64,000 bases of DNA, from positions 647,897-711,896 of the forward strand of contig JABAQJ010000002.1 of the NCBI GenBank assembly GCA_019186945.1, written 5' to 3'. A program made the translations under genes and the position numbers. Numbering within the stretch: the stretch's first letter is position 1; each line of letters begins with the position of its first letter. The stretch comes from Gemmatimonadaceae bacterium. GTDB lineage: Bacteria; Gemmatimonadota; Gemmatimonadetes; Gemmatimonadales; Gemmatimonadaceae. Below the pieces are notes generated by a model that was not told where the DNA came from, made no database searches, and saw only the letters and a list, made by a program, of their open reading frames with translations. This document shows positions 35,066 to 43,625 of this stretch, piece by piece.

Positions 35066-38000
35066 CTACCAGCCCGGCAGCAACTGAAACCCCCAGATCC
35101 AGCCCTTCGTCGGGCGTTGGAACGGCTTGGCATAATACACTTCCAGCACGGCCGCTCCGAGTATGTTGAATCTGGCGGATACGCCGGTGGAGACGATCGG
35201 CACGCGATCCTCCGTCTTCCGCTTGAATGCGAGTTTGGGCGAACTGGTGCTGGTCCAAGCCACACCGGCATCAGCAAACGGTGCAATCTCTATCGGCAGG
35301 AATCGTGTCGACAGCAGCCCCAGCTGGGGCGTCCCGAACAGGGGAATACGGAACTCGATATTCGTGACGCCGACTCGACTCCCGACCAGCCGGTCGAACT
35401 CCGGACACTGCGATCCGCCGGCCACCGCGCTCGTGCACTCCGACGGGTCGAACGAGAAGACCGAATAGCCGCGCACCAGCGAACCGTCTCCAACGTAGAG
35501 CGGCGTGATCTGGTCGGTCTCCGCATCCCGCCCAACGCGGGCGGCAGCCATCGTGCGGATCGCCAGCGTAAAAGGCCGTGCAAAGAAGTACCGGCGCGAA
35601 TCTGCCGATAGACTGGTGAACCGGAGCGATCCGATCATGGGCGATACTTCGAAGCGCGAGCGGGCGCCCGCCACCGGCGACGTAAAACCGAACACCGAGT
35701 TGTCATGGACGAACGCTGCCGTACCCTGGGCAAACTTCAGCGCGCCGGGCGACGTGGTGTCCGAACGACCGAGGTCGTAGACCAGGTCGTTCAGCACCGC
35801 CAAACGTTGCACCTGCATGTTGAAGCTGAGGCGCGACAGCCCGGCGGAGAACTCCAGGCGCTTCGTCGTCGAAAACGGGTAGTTGGTTCCGACCTGAGCC
35901 TGGTCCAGATACGTACGCTGCAGATACTGGTTCACGACCAGAGCATCGACGATTCCGCCGCCGGGAAGCTCAATCGGTTGCTGGCTCACGGTAGAGAACA
36001 CGGACAGGTACGGGATGTGTCCGATCGTGGCAAATCGCTGCCAGCGATGCTTCAGGTCGAGGTAGGAGACCTGGCCGCCGATGTCGCGCACCTCGCCCAT
36101 CGCCTGGACCGCGACGCCCAGATTTCGATTCCCCAGTTCGTCGCTGAACGAGGCCGATACACCGCCGGCGAGCCCGGTGCCGAACGTACCAGTGGCGACG
36201 CCGACGGAGACGGGCGACACCGCATCCAGCTTCAAACTCGCGACATAGGGGCGCTCCTCGTACATCGAGCCGTCCACCAGGCCCGACTGCGCGTCGTGAA
36301 CGCGCGCCTCCACCAGACTGGTCCGGGCCGCCTCCACGGGCGGGAGCAGTCCCGCGGTCGCGCGCGAGTCGGCGAACGTCGGCACCGGCTGCCCGCTGGC
36401 CTCCGAGGCATCGAGCGCCGCCATGCGATATCCCGTGCGATCGAACACCGAGAAAAAGAGGCGCCCCGTCTTCGCCGCCACCGACATGGCCGGTGACATC
36501 GCGGCGATGCCGCTGATGCCAGTTGCCGTGCGCGTCACGCGGAATAGTGCGCCGCTCGCGAGTTCCACGCGATAGATATCCTGAAAACCGTCGGGCGCTG
36601 AAATGAAGTAGAGACTGCGGGAGTCCGGCGACCACTGCGGATTGAACGTGTTGTCGTCGGGAAAGAGCGGCAGCCGTGTAATCTGTCGGGACTGGAGGTC
36701 GATCGTTGCCACGCCTAACGGTCCGTAAGTGAGCGCGGCGAAGTCCGTACGCGGCCCGCGATCGGTGATGAAGGCGATCGACCGCCCGTCGGGCGACCAG
36801 GAGGGTTGCAGGTCGGCATAGGCGTCGCTGGTCAGTCGAGTGACGCTCCCGCCGGCGATATCGTAGATGTACAGGTCACTCACTCCTCCGGCCTGACCGG
36901 AAAACGCGATGCGTCCTCCGTCTTGCGACCAGGTGGGATTGGCGATCGCGCTTACCCCTCGAACGGCAAGTTGCCTAACCACGTCGGCCCGTTCGACATC
37001 GACGATCGCCAGTTCGTTGCGTCCGTTCGCGAACGTGACGAAGGCAAACTCCTTGGCGTCCGGCGACCACGCTCCAACGTTGTAAACGAAACTCAAGGCG
37101 TCGTAGTGCGTGCCTCCGGTGGAACTCGTCAGGCGCTTCACGATCCGCCCTGAAGCAACGTCGGCGATGAAGATGTCGATCGAGAACAGCCCGCGATCGG
37201 AGAAGAAGGCGACATACCGCCCGTCCGGACTCACCACCGGTGCCACGTCCAGTCCAGCATCCTTGCTGCGCTCAGCCAGAATCGGCGTGCCCAGGCTCCG
37301 CGGGTCAGTCCGCCCCGCCATCGCCGGCCGATACAATGCCTGCATCGCCGTCGTCCACTCGGCCACCAACTGGTCCGGTGTCACCCCAAGAACAGTGTGG
37401 ATCGCCTTGTCCAATGTCGTCCGCAAGGACTCCTTGTAGAGCCGGATCAGTTGCGCGTCGCCGTACCGTCCGCCGATGTAGGCGCACAATGCCTGTCCGT
37501 ACCGATACGGGAATATCCGCGGGTCCGTCAGCTGCTTGTACTTCGGTACTTCATCCCGCAAGACCGCTGCCCGCATCCACATTGCCGTCTGCGGATCGGC
37601 GCGACCTAACGAGATGTACTCCGCCATGCCCTCCACCAGCCACAACGGCAACGATGCCGTGCTCTGGAGGCCACCACGACTCATCGCCGCCGCATACTGG
37701 AACACGTGCACCAACTCATGCCCCATCACGTGATCCGTCTCCCGGTAGACGCCCGTGAGCGGCAATGTCACGCGACTGCGATATCCTTCCGTCACGCCAC
37801 CCGTCCCCTCGCCAATCTCGCCGCCCACCACGTTGGTCTGCTCGAACTCCGCGGGGCTGGCGTAGAGAATGATCGAGCGCCGCCCAACGGTATCGCCAAA
37901 GGTGGCACGGTGCCGCCCGTACCATCGATCCGCCATCCGCGCCGCGTCGCGCGTGGCCTGCGCCTCTTCGGGATAGAAGTGCACGTCGTAGTGCGGGGTG

Positions 38001-38149
38001 CGCAGGATACGGAAATCGAAGTCGCGATAGGCAACCTTGTTGCGGCCGAAGTACTGGGCGCTAATGGCGCCCGCAGGAATGCACGCCGCGGGCATGGCAA
38101 GGACGAGCGCGAGCCAGCAAGCTCGGCACGATCCGGGGATTGGTTTCAT
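35066..38149 (-). CDS. Gluzincin metallopeptidase, TolB-like propeller and outer-membrane barrel fusion
   Basis: 1027 residues from ATG 38149 with GGAGG eight bases upstream. Signal peptide to about residue 30 (GAISAQYFGRN). Residues 40-290 form a peptidase MA-like domain: zinc motif MGHELVHVFQY and the third ligand in LVEGMAEYISL. Residues 310-640 are a TolB/WD40-like propeller with repeated blades (VVSPDGRYVAFFSD, WSPDAKEFAFVTF, WSQDGGRIAFSG, WSPDGRSIAFIT, WSPDSRSLYFIS). The last 350 residues are a D15/BamA-type barrel ending in aromatic GFQLLPGW, with the conserved LVRGY segment. Peptidase active site intact. Probably a barrel that holds a protease and a propeller in the periplasm; substrate unknown. 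Confidence 0.86.
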   Translation of the reverse strand: MKPIPGSCRACWLALVLAMPAACIPAGAISAQYFGRNKVAYRDFDFRILRTPHYDVHFYPEEAQATRDAARMADRWYGRHRATFGDTVGRRSIILYASPAEFEQTNVVGGEIGEGTGGVTEGYRSRVTLPLTGVYRETDHVMGHELVHVFQYAAAMSRGGLQSTASLPLWLVEGMAEYISLGRADPQTAMWMRAAVLRDEVPKYKQLTDPRIFPYRYGQALCAYIGGRYGDAQLIRLYKESLRTTLDKAIHTVLGVTPDQLVAEWTTAMQALYRPAMAGRTDPRSLGTPILAERSKDAGLDVAPVVSPDGRYVAFFSDRGLFSIDIFIADVASGRIVKRLTSSTGGTHYDALSFVYNVGAWSPDAKEFAFVTFANGRNELAIVDVERADVVRQLAVRGVSAIANPTWSQDGGRIAFSGQAGGVSDLYIYDIAGGSVTRLTSDAYADLQPSWSPDGRSIAFITDRGPRTDFAALTYGPLGVATIDLQSRQITRLPLFPDDNTFNPQWSPDSRSLYFISAPDGFQDIYRVELASGALFRVTRTATGISGIAAMSPAMSVAAKTGRLFFSVFDRTGYRMAALDASEASGQPVPTFADSRATAGLLPPVEAARTSLVEARVHDAQSGLVDGSMYEERPYVASLKLDAVSPVSVGVATGTFGTGLAGGVSASFSDELGNRNLGVAVQAMGEVRDIGGQVSYLDLKHRWQRFATIGHIPYLSVFSTVSQQPIELPGGGIVDALVVNQYLQRTYLDQAQVGTNYPFSTTKRLEFSAGLSRLSFNMQVQRLAVLNDLVYDLGRSDTTSPGALKFAQGTAAFVHDNSVFGFTSPVAGARSRFEVSPMIGSLRFTSLSADSRRYFFARPFTLAIRTMAAARVGRDAETDQITPLYVGDGSLVRGYSVFSFDPSECTSAVAGGSQCPEFDRLVGSRVGVTNIEFRIPLFGTPQLGLLSTRFLPIEIAPFADAGVAWTSTSSPKLAFKRKTEDRVPIVSTGVSARFNILGAAVLEVYYAKPFQRPTKGWIWGFQLLPGW

Positions 38150-38582
38150 GGTGCGTACCTCCGCCGGCGTCGCCGGCGGTCTGTGCTGAACCGACGTGAT
38201 TGACCCTTGCACGGAGGGGCGCTGCACGCTGGCGAAGCCGGTAGGGCTCGGCATCGATCGTCGTCCCATGCGCAAGACTCGCCCATCGTTCACCCCTCAT
38301 CGCGTGCGATGTTCATGAGGGATATCGGGTCGCACGTTACGGTTCGATAACGGACGCCGCCAAGGAAACCCCGACCTGCGCAGTCGAGGCTCGACCGAAG
38401 GAGCGAGCGCTGCGCGCCGAGGGCCTCAGGAGGGCTCGGAAGCAGCTACGCCAAGGGGCGTCCGGCGACGATCATGGCGCCGGGAGATACTCGCAGACGC
38501 ATCCGTCCCAGTGCCCGGACCGCCCACGCCACCGGCGCCGCGGTCGGCACCGGCAGCGTCCGTGCGAAGTTCGCGGCGGCGC
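38150..38582. other. 433-base intergenic region, no gene seen
   Basis: Lies between the fusion-protein start and the tldE stop. It must carry the promoter of the fusion gene; I see no clear -35/-10 element. Open frames here are shadows with Arg/Ser-rich sequence. No tRNA, riboswitch or strong hairpin was recognised. Confidence 0.45.
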
Positions 38583-40001
38583 TCAGACCGCGTCAGACAA
38601 GGAACTGAACGTGAACGCCTTGACCTTGATCGTCGGCATATAAACGGCCCCGCCCGCTCCAAGGTTCTCGGACGAGTTCACGCGGACTACGGGCCCGAGC
38701 ATTTCCAGGTTGTTCAGGAAGAATATCGGCGACTCGTTGAACCTGAAGTTCTTCACGGCCCGGGTCACCTTGCCATTCTCGATCAGGAACGTCCCATCGC
38801 GCGTGAGACCCGTGTTGAGCAGGGTGCGCGGATCGACGCTCCTGATGTACCAGAAGCGCGTAACCAGAATCCCCCGCTCGATGCTCCGTATCATGTCCGC
38901 GGTGGAAGTATTCCCGCCCGACATGCGCAGGGTTCGACCTCCGGTACCGCCACCACCGCCGCCAAAACCGAAGCCGCCTCCGCCCATGCCCGCGTGCGTC
39001 GGCTTGACCCCCTGCTTCTGCGCCCAGAATCGATCGTAGTTCAGGGTCTTCACGATCCCGTCCTCGATCCATATGACCTTCTCCAGCGGCACCCCATCGG
39101 CGTCGAACCCGCCGTTGGCCGTGGATCCATCGGCCGGATCGCTGAGCAGTGTCACGCGCTCATCCACGACCTTCATGCCCAGCTTGTTTCCCCCACCAGG
39201 CTTCGAGAAGAATGAGCGTCCTTCGTCGGCGCTGCGCGCCTGCATCGCACCGGTGATGAGCTGTACCAGGTTGCCGGTAGCTGTCGGCTCGAGGATCGTT
39301 ACGTAGACTCCCGGCTCGATCGCCACCGGATTGCGTGACTTGAGCGCCTTCTCGACCGCGGTCGCACCTACCTGCTGAGCATCGATATTCGCGAACGAAT
39401 CGCCATCGCTGCACGCCCAGCCGCTTCCCGTGCCGTCAGGAGTCCTGACCGTTGCCGTCATCGTCACCACGGCCGTTGTATCGTATACGAACAGGCCTTT
39501 CGAGTTCGCCAGAGCGCTCGCTCCCGCGCGGCATTCGATGAACCCCGTCGCAATCAGGTCAGCGGCGCGTGCCTGATCCGTCACCCTCTTCGCCGCCTGG
39601 GCCCGTTCGGCTGGCGACGGTATCGTGATCGCGCGCTGCGCGCCCGACGGATATTGCTGGGCGCCCAGTTCGGGCATCCGTTCTGGGTTCGGCGGCACCA
39701 GCCTGGCGCTCTCCGCTGCCTGACGAGCGGCGCTGGCGAGCGATTCCTCGTCCAGCCGGTTGGTCGTTATGCTCGATGCCCGGCCCCCGACGATCGCCGT
39801 GATCGTTACCGTGGTGTCGTGATTCTCGCCACTTGTAGTTACCTGGTTCAACGCGAAGCGCGTGTCTGCCCGCGCCGAGTTGTTGATGCTGACGCGCGTC
39901 TCGTCCGCGGGTGAGTGCTTCAGCGCGCGTTTCGCGATCTCCTCCGCGTCCGCGCGCGACAGGATGTCGACCGGAGCGAACAGCGACTTTGGCCTGAACA
40001 T
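38583..40001 (-). CDS. TldE/PmbA-like protease subunit
   Basis: 472 residues, starting two bases after the tldD-like stop. TldD/TldE form a heterodimeric metallopeptidase that acts on unfolded or RiPP peptides; TldE is the subunit without the metal site. Matching features: the N-terminal domain with VSINNSARADTRFALNQVTT and no HExxxH, a central domain (LIATGFIECRAGASALANSK), and the C-terminal barrel with GSTANGGFDADGVPLEKVIW, GILVTRFWYIRSVDPRTLLN and GLTRDGTFLIENGKVTRAVK. The insert GMGGGGFGFGGGGGGTGG, about 20 residues of glycine, is unusual and probably flexible. No signal peptide is visible, in contrast to its partner. Confidence 0.83.
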   Translation of the reverse strand: MFRPKSLFAPVDILSRADAEEIAKRALKHSPADETRVSINNSARADTRFALNQVTTSGENHDTTVTITAIVGGRASSITTNRLDEESLASAARQAAESARLVPPNPERMPELGAQQYPSGAQRAITIPSPAERAQAAKRVTDQARAADLIATGFIECRAGASALANSKGLFVYDTTAVVTMTATVRTPDGTGSGWACSDGDSFANIDAQQVGATAVEKALKSRNPVAIEPGVYVTILEPTATGNLVQLITGAMQARSADEGRSFFSKPGGGNKLGMKVVDERVTLLSDPADGSTANGGFDADGVPLEKVIWIEDGIVKTLNYDRFWAQKQGVKPTHAGMGGGGFGFGGGGGGTGGRTLRMSGGNTSTADMIRSIERGILVTRFWYIRSVDPRTLLNTGLTRDGTFLIENGKVTRAVKNFRFNESPIFFLNNLEMLGPVVRVNSSENLGAGGAVYMPTIKVKAFTFSSLSDAV

Positions 40002-40003
40002 GG

Positions 40004-41626
40004 TTACGCTCTCCGGCCGGTGTTGATGATGTTGACTTGCGTGAACAGGGACGGCGTGCAGCCGTGGCTCACCGCGTTGCTCTGTCCCGGCTGTCCCTTC
40101 GCGTCACCGAACGCGCCACCGAGGTGATAGCTTCGTGGCCCACCGATCACTTTCATCGACCCCCAGAAGAGGGGCGTCTTGAACTGGTACGCCACATCCT
40201 TGAGCATGCCGACGATCTTGCCGCCCTTCACTTCGTAGAAGACCTGTCCGGCGAACTGCCCGTTGTAGCGTTGCTGGTCGATCGAGAAGGAGCCATCGCC
40301 GACGATCGCTATGCCCCTGTCCATCTGCCCGATCATATCCTCCCAGGTGTAGTCGTTCTTCCCCGGCTCGATGGAGACGTTGGGCATGCGCTGGAACTGC
40401 ACGTCGGCCCAGCTCTGCGCGTAGGAGCACCCGTAGCTTCGGACCGGCTTGCCGATCTTCTTGTAGTACGATTCCAGCATCGTGGCCTGCTCGCGTGTCG
40501 TCTGGTAGTCGACGAAGATCCCGTCCTTCACGATGTCGAACCGGACCGGTTTCACGGCTTCGTCGTCCCAGCCGACGGCACCCAGCGACCCCGGCTGCTC
40601 GCGGTCGCCAACCACGTTCATGATGGAGCTGCCGAACTTGAGCTTCCCGAGGACCTGGTCCGGCGGGGCCACGAAACTCGTGCCGGCGTAGTTGGCTTCG
40701 AAGCCTAACGCGCGATCCAGTTCCGTGGGGTGGGCGATCGTCTCGTGGACCGTAAGCCAGAGATTGGACGGATGCAACAGCAGGTCGTAGCGGCCTGGCT
40801 CCACCGGCCTTGCCGACAGCTTTTCGACGGCGTCGTTTGCCCATCGAGTCGCGTTTTCCTGCAACCTGGCGTTGAGGACGTGCTCGTAGCCGAGCCCCAT
40901 CGGCGCGATATCGTTCGCCTCGCGCGTCTGGAAGTCCGTGAAATCCGGGGACACGGCGGTAATCGACATCGTCGGAGATGTCCGGTAGATCGTCTGGACG
41001 ATGTACGACCCGTCGCTCGTCATCAGCGTCTTTTCTTCGCGAAGGAAGAACATCGCCGAGACGACGTTCCGCACGCCCTTGACCTTGGCGGCCGCCTCGT
41101 TGGCGGCCAGCAGCAACGCCACCTTGTCCGGGATGGAGACCGTGAACGGATCCGTCTGGACAGGGCTCTTCCATTCGCCCACCTGGTTGCCGGGGGTGGG
41201 AGCGAGCACGACCGGACGGAGTTGACTGGGGCGGTTCGAACGCGACTGATCGAGCGCGGCTTGCGTGATCTTCGCCACCGCGTCCTTCGTCATCGCGCTG
41301 GTAGCCGCGAATCCCCATGAACCGTCCACGAGCGTCCGGACGCCGATGCCGTACGTATCCGTGTCGCCGACGCCTGTGACGATCCGGTCGCGCGTGCCGA
41401 CGTTCTGCTGCCGGCGGGCGGCCACGCGCACATCCGTGTACGACGCACCGCCGCTCTTCGCGACGTTGAGCGCGACCTCCATGAGTTCCTTGACGGCGGG
41501 ATCGCCCGGGGTGGGTCGTGGTGAGGCGGCCAGTGCGTCACCGGCGGAAAGAATCCTCGCGCCGACGGCGGTCGCTGCGGCGACCGCGGCGGAGTGCTTG
41601 AGGAATTGTCGTCGTGATTGGGTCAC
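40004..41626 (-). CDS. TldD-like metalloprotease with Tat signal
   Basis: 540 residues from GTG 41626. The N-terminus is a clear twin-arginine signal: SRRQFLKHSAAVAAATAVGA with a cleavage-like ALAAS. The mature part is TldD: metal-binding motif in LTVHETIAHPTELDRALG (HExxxH) near residue 300 and the third ligand in SHGCTPSLF near the C-terminus. E. coli TldD is cytoplasmic, so export would be a real departure. The ATG of the tldE-like gene lies two bases after this stop, so the two are translated as a pair. The start is set by the Tat motif; longer upstream frames would bury it. Confidence 0.84.
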   Translation of the reverse strand: MTQSRRQFLKHSAAVAAATAVGARILSAGDALAASPRPTPGDPAVKELMEVALNVAKSGGASYTDVRVAARRQQNVGTRDRIVTGVGDTDTYGIGVRTLVDGSWGFAATSAMTKDAVAKITQAALDQSRSNRPSQLRPVVLAPTPGNQVGEWKSPVQTDPFTVSIPDKVALLLAANEAAAKVKGVRNVVSAMFFLREEKTLMTSDGSYIVQTIYRTSPTMSITAVSPDFTDFQTREANDIAPMGLGYEHVLNARLQENATRWANDAVEKLSARPVEPGRYDLLLHPSNLWLTVHETIAHPTELDRALGFEANYAGTSFVAPPDQVLGKLKFGSSIMNVVGDREQPGSLGAVGWDDEAVKPVRFDIVKDGIFVDYQTTREQATMLESYYKKIGKPVRSYGCSYAQSWADVQFQRMPNVSIEPGKNDYTWEDMIGQMDRGIAIVGDGSFSIDQQRYNGQFAGQVFYEVKGGKIVGMLKDVAYQFKTPLFWGSMKVIGGPRSYHLGGAFGDAKGQPGQSNAVSHGCTPSLFTQVNIINTGRRA

Positions 41627-41700
41627 GGTTTTTTGGCGCAGGTAGGGGTAAGATCGTGTCACCAGAGTACGACATGCTGGCGAATTCGTTGAACGACTCC

Positions 41701-42063
41701 TTACGGAAGCGGCTTCCGGAGGATCGTGTGAATGCGATCGGGGGAGAGGCCGAGTCTGTCGAGCCACATGTCTTCGAGCGCGGCCAAGTCCGACGTGGGA
41801 TCACGCGCAGGATCTTCGGCCGGCTCCAGCACGTCAAGAACCTCGAACGTGAAGGAATCCGGGCCGTGCGCGTTCCATGCCGCCTGCAACGTTTTCGACG
41901 GATGCGCCCCTGTCCGCAACTGCGCCCTGTGCCGGTTGAGCAGACTGTTGACGTCCCTGCTTGCCGCGACGAGGGACTCGCCGGTGACTGTGGTGCTAAC
42001 GCGGTACACGCCCATGGTCGGTCGTCGTTCCTTGTACTCGCGGATCAGTTCTTTTCGATTCAT
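41701..42063 (-). CDS. GIY-YIG-like nuclease family protein, degenerate
   Basis: 120 residues from ATG 42063. Overall pattern MNRKELIREYKERRPTMGVY, then NSLLNRHRAQLRTGAHPSKT, LQAAWNAHGPDSFTFEVLDV and LEDMWLDRLG matches a group of small GIY-YIG proteins found widely in bacteria. Catalytic landmarks are weakened: the first motif reads GVY and the YIG position reads SLVAAS; the arginine of NRHR and the later Glu are kept. It may be inactive as a nuclease or use a variant site. Stand-alone gene between tldD and a REP-like hairpin. Confidence 0.7.
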   Translation of the reverse strand: MNRKELIREYKERRPTMGVYRVSTTVTGESLVAASRDVNSLLNRHRAQLRTGAHPSKTLQAAWNAHGPDSFTFEVLDVLEPAEDPARDPTSDLAALEDMWLDRLGLSPDRIHTILRKPLP

Positions 42064-42391
42064 TGCGTCTGCTCACCTACTCATGTCCGTCCAGTGCCTA
42101 TGGAGGTCGGGGTCAGAATTCGAGTCTGACCCCATCGAGTTGGGGTCAGACTCGAATTCGCGACGCAACGCACCGCAGGCGCCCAGGTCCTGTCGGACAG
42201 GATCAGCCCTCGGTCGGGCAGCTCCGAGGTGAGGACTCCTACGGAGTGCCATGTCGTTGCGGCTGTCAGGTGCAGCGTCGTGCGCTGCACGCATGCCTCC
42301 CCATTGACGAATAATAGATGCCTGGGGACTTGCAGCAAGCCCGGGGCGAGTCGGCTAATCGGCGCGATTCCCTTCCGAGCAGAGGTGCCCT
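42064..42391. other. Intergenic region with REP-like hairpin and a second stem-loop
   Basis: 328 bases upstream of the broken monooxygenase. Contains the 19-bp REP-like hairpin (42116-42159) and an 8-bp stem-loop with arms 42270-42277 and 42283-42290. The frames here do not look coding. Confidence 0.5.
42116..42159. repeat. REP-like palindrome, 19-bp perfect stem
   Basis: Arms 42116-42134 and 42141-42159 are perfectly complementary with a six-base loop. Each arm contains the GAGTCTGACCCCA unit (or its complement) shared with 3536-3615 and 42951-43056. A partial third copy (GGGGTCAG) abuts on the left at 42109. The orientation (head-to-head copies) matches REP/BIME-type elements. Confidence 0.9.
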
Positions 42392-42936
42392 ATGCAGCTC
42401 GATCATGCAGTGATCATCGCCGGCGGCGGCCCCACGGGCCTGATGCTCGCTGGCGAACTCGCACTTGCGAACGTGGACGCCGCGATCGTCGAGCGCCGTG
42501 CCACGCAGGCCGTCGAAGGCGCACGGGCCCGCGGCCTGCACAGCCGCACGCTGGAAATCCTCGATATGCGAGGCATCGTGGACCGGTGGCGACGGACATG
42601 ACGGGCCTCGGCGTGCGCTACGATCTTGGCAATGGGCATCCGTTGATTGGGGCAAGGATGCCGGATCTCGATCTGGTGGTCGCGGACCGGAGCGTGCGCA
42701 TGTTTGAGCTGCTGCGCGATGCGCGGCCGATCGTGATCACCTTCGGGGAGCCGGGCGGCGTTGATCAGGCGCGACTAGGCGAACGTGTGCCGGTGATCGC
42801 TGCAACCTGCGATGGGAAATGGGAGTTGCCCGCGATTGGGTTCGTTGATCCTCCCACCGCTTTGTTCGTCCGGCCCGATGGCTACGTGGCCGCGGTCGAC
42901 GGTTCGTTCCAAGAGTTGTTGACTCAATGGCGCTAG
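42392..42936 (+). pseudogene. FAD-dependent aromatic monooxygenase, internal deletion
   Basis: The first part (42392-42601) encodes the N-terminal FAD-binding segment of a PheA/TfdB-type hydroxylase: HAVIIAGGGPTGLMLAGELA, VERRATQAVEGARARGLHSR, TLEILDMRGIVDRW, then a stop. The second part, in another frame from about 42585 to 42936, encodes the C-terminal thioredoxin-like domain of the same family: DMTGLGVRYDLGNGHPLIGA, MPDLDLVVADRSVRMFELL, ARPIVITFGEPGG, FVRPDGYVAAVDGS. Intact enzymes are near 480-500 residues; about 300 residues holding most of the FAD and substrate domain are absent. So a deletion and a frame change have broken the gene. It lies between two REP-like clusters. Confidence 0.85.
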
Positions 42937-42950
42937 TCCGCATTGGAATC

Positions 42951-43056
42951 GGAGTCTGACCCCATTTTCGGAATCGGAGTCTGACCCCATCTTCGCATTT
43001 CCGGGGTCTGACCCCTTGGAACCGGAGTCTGACCCCATTTTCGGAGTCTGACCCCA
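42951..43056 (+). repeat. Array of five GAGTCTGACCCC units
   Basis: Five copies in the same orientation at 42951, 42976, 43003, 43024 and 43043, separated by 6 to 13 bases of AT-richer spacer (CATTTTCGGAATC type). The third is a variant, GGGGTCTGACCCC, which is a perfect palindrome with one central base. Not CRISPR-like: spacers are too short and alike. Same family as the elements at 3536 and 42116, but here arranged as direct repeats. Confidence 0.9.
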
Positions 43057-43232
43057 TTCAACGTTGCCGGCGGCAAACCACGGTTGCGCCAGCTGACCCT
43101 CCATCGAGGCGGCCCAATGGGGTATTCTTCGGACCACGCCGCCGCCGCTCGTTTACGCTCGGCGGCGTGCGCTCCAATCCAGCTACAACTCAGCCATCGT
43201 CGTGCTGTCGCAGCGACGTTCCGAGGACATCC

Positions 43233-43598
43233 GTGGTAGAAATCACGATCGACGGCGACCGCGCCCACTTCGACGTGCAAGGCTGGGACAAGCTGTGGGC
43301 GTTCAAGAGCCATCTGGACATCCCGCTCGCCCACATCAGGGGCGTGCGCATCGATCCCGAACAGGCTCGCGGGTACTGGCACGGTGTCCGGTACCCCGGA
43401 GTGCAGATCCCGGGAATGCTCACGGCGGGCACGTACTACCAGGTCGAGGGTGCGGTCTTCTACGACGTACATGACCCGGAGCGAACGATCGTGCTCGACC
43501 TCGATCACGAGGAGTACACACGCCTCGTGGTCGAGGTCGCCGATCCACCCGCCACGGTCGCCCTGGTGGAGCAGGCGCTAGCCCGCCGCGCTGACTGA
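43233..43598 (+). CDS. Small PH-like domain protein
   Basis: 121 residues from GTG 43233 with GAGGA six bases upstream; an ATG at 43167 would add 22 unlikely residues. The sequence EITIDGDRAHFDVQGWDKLW, then HLDIPLAHIRGVRIDPEQAR, YPGVQIPGMLTAGTY and ERTIVLDLDHEEYTRLVVEV alternates strands and ends with a helix, the pattern of a bacterial PH-type beta-sandwich. No signal or membrane segment. Function unknown. It follows the direct-repeat array and is convergent with the hybrid kinase gene. Confidence 0.65.
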   Translation: MVEITIDGDRAHFDVQGWDKLWAFKSHLDIPLAHIRGVRIDPEQARGYWHGVRYPGVQIPGMLTAGTYYQVEGAVFYDVHDPERTIVLDLDHEEYTRLVVEVADPPATVALVEQALARRAD

Positions 43599-43625
43599 TG
43601 CCTCACCACCCGTCCCGGTCGCGGG

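Noticed and set aside
38426-38662. 78-codon minus-strand frame beyond tldE
   Set aside because: Arg/Ser-rich, overlaps the tldE end in another frame, no ribosome-binding site.
42951-43056. CRISPR array
   Set aside because: Repeats are 13-14 bases, spacers 6-13 bases and similar to each other, and no cas gene is present.
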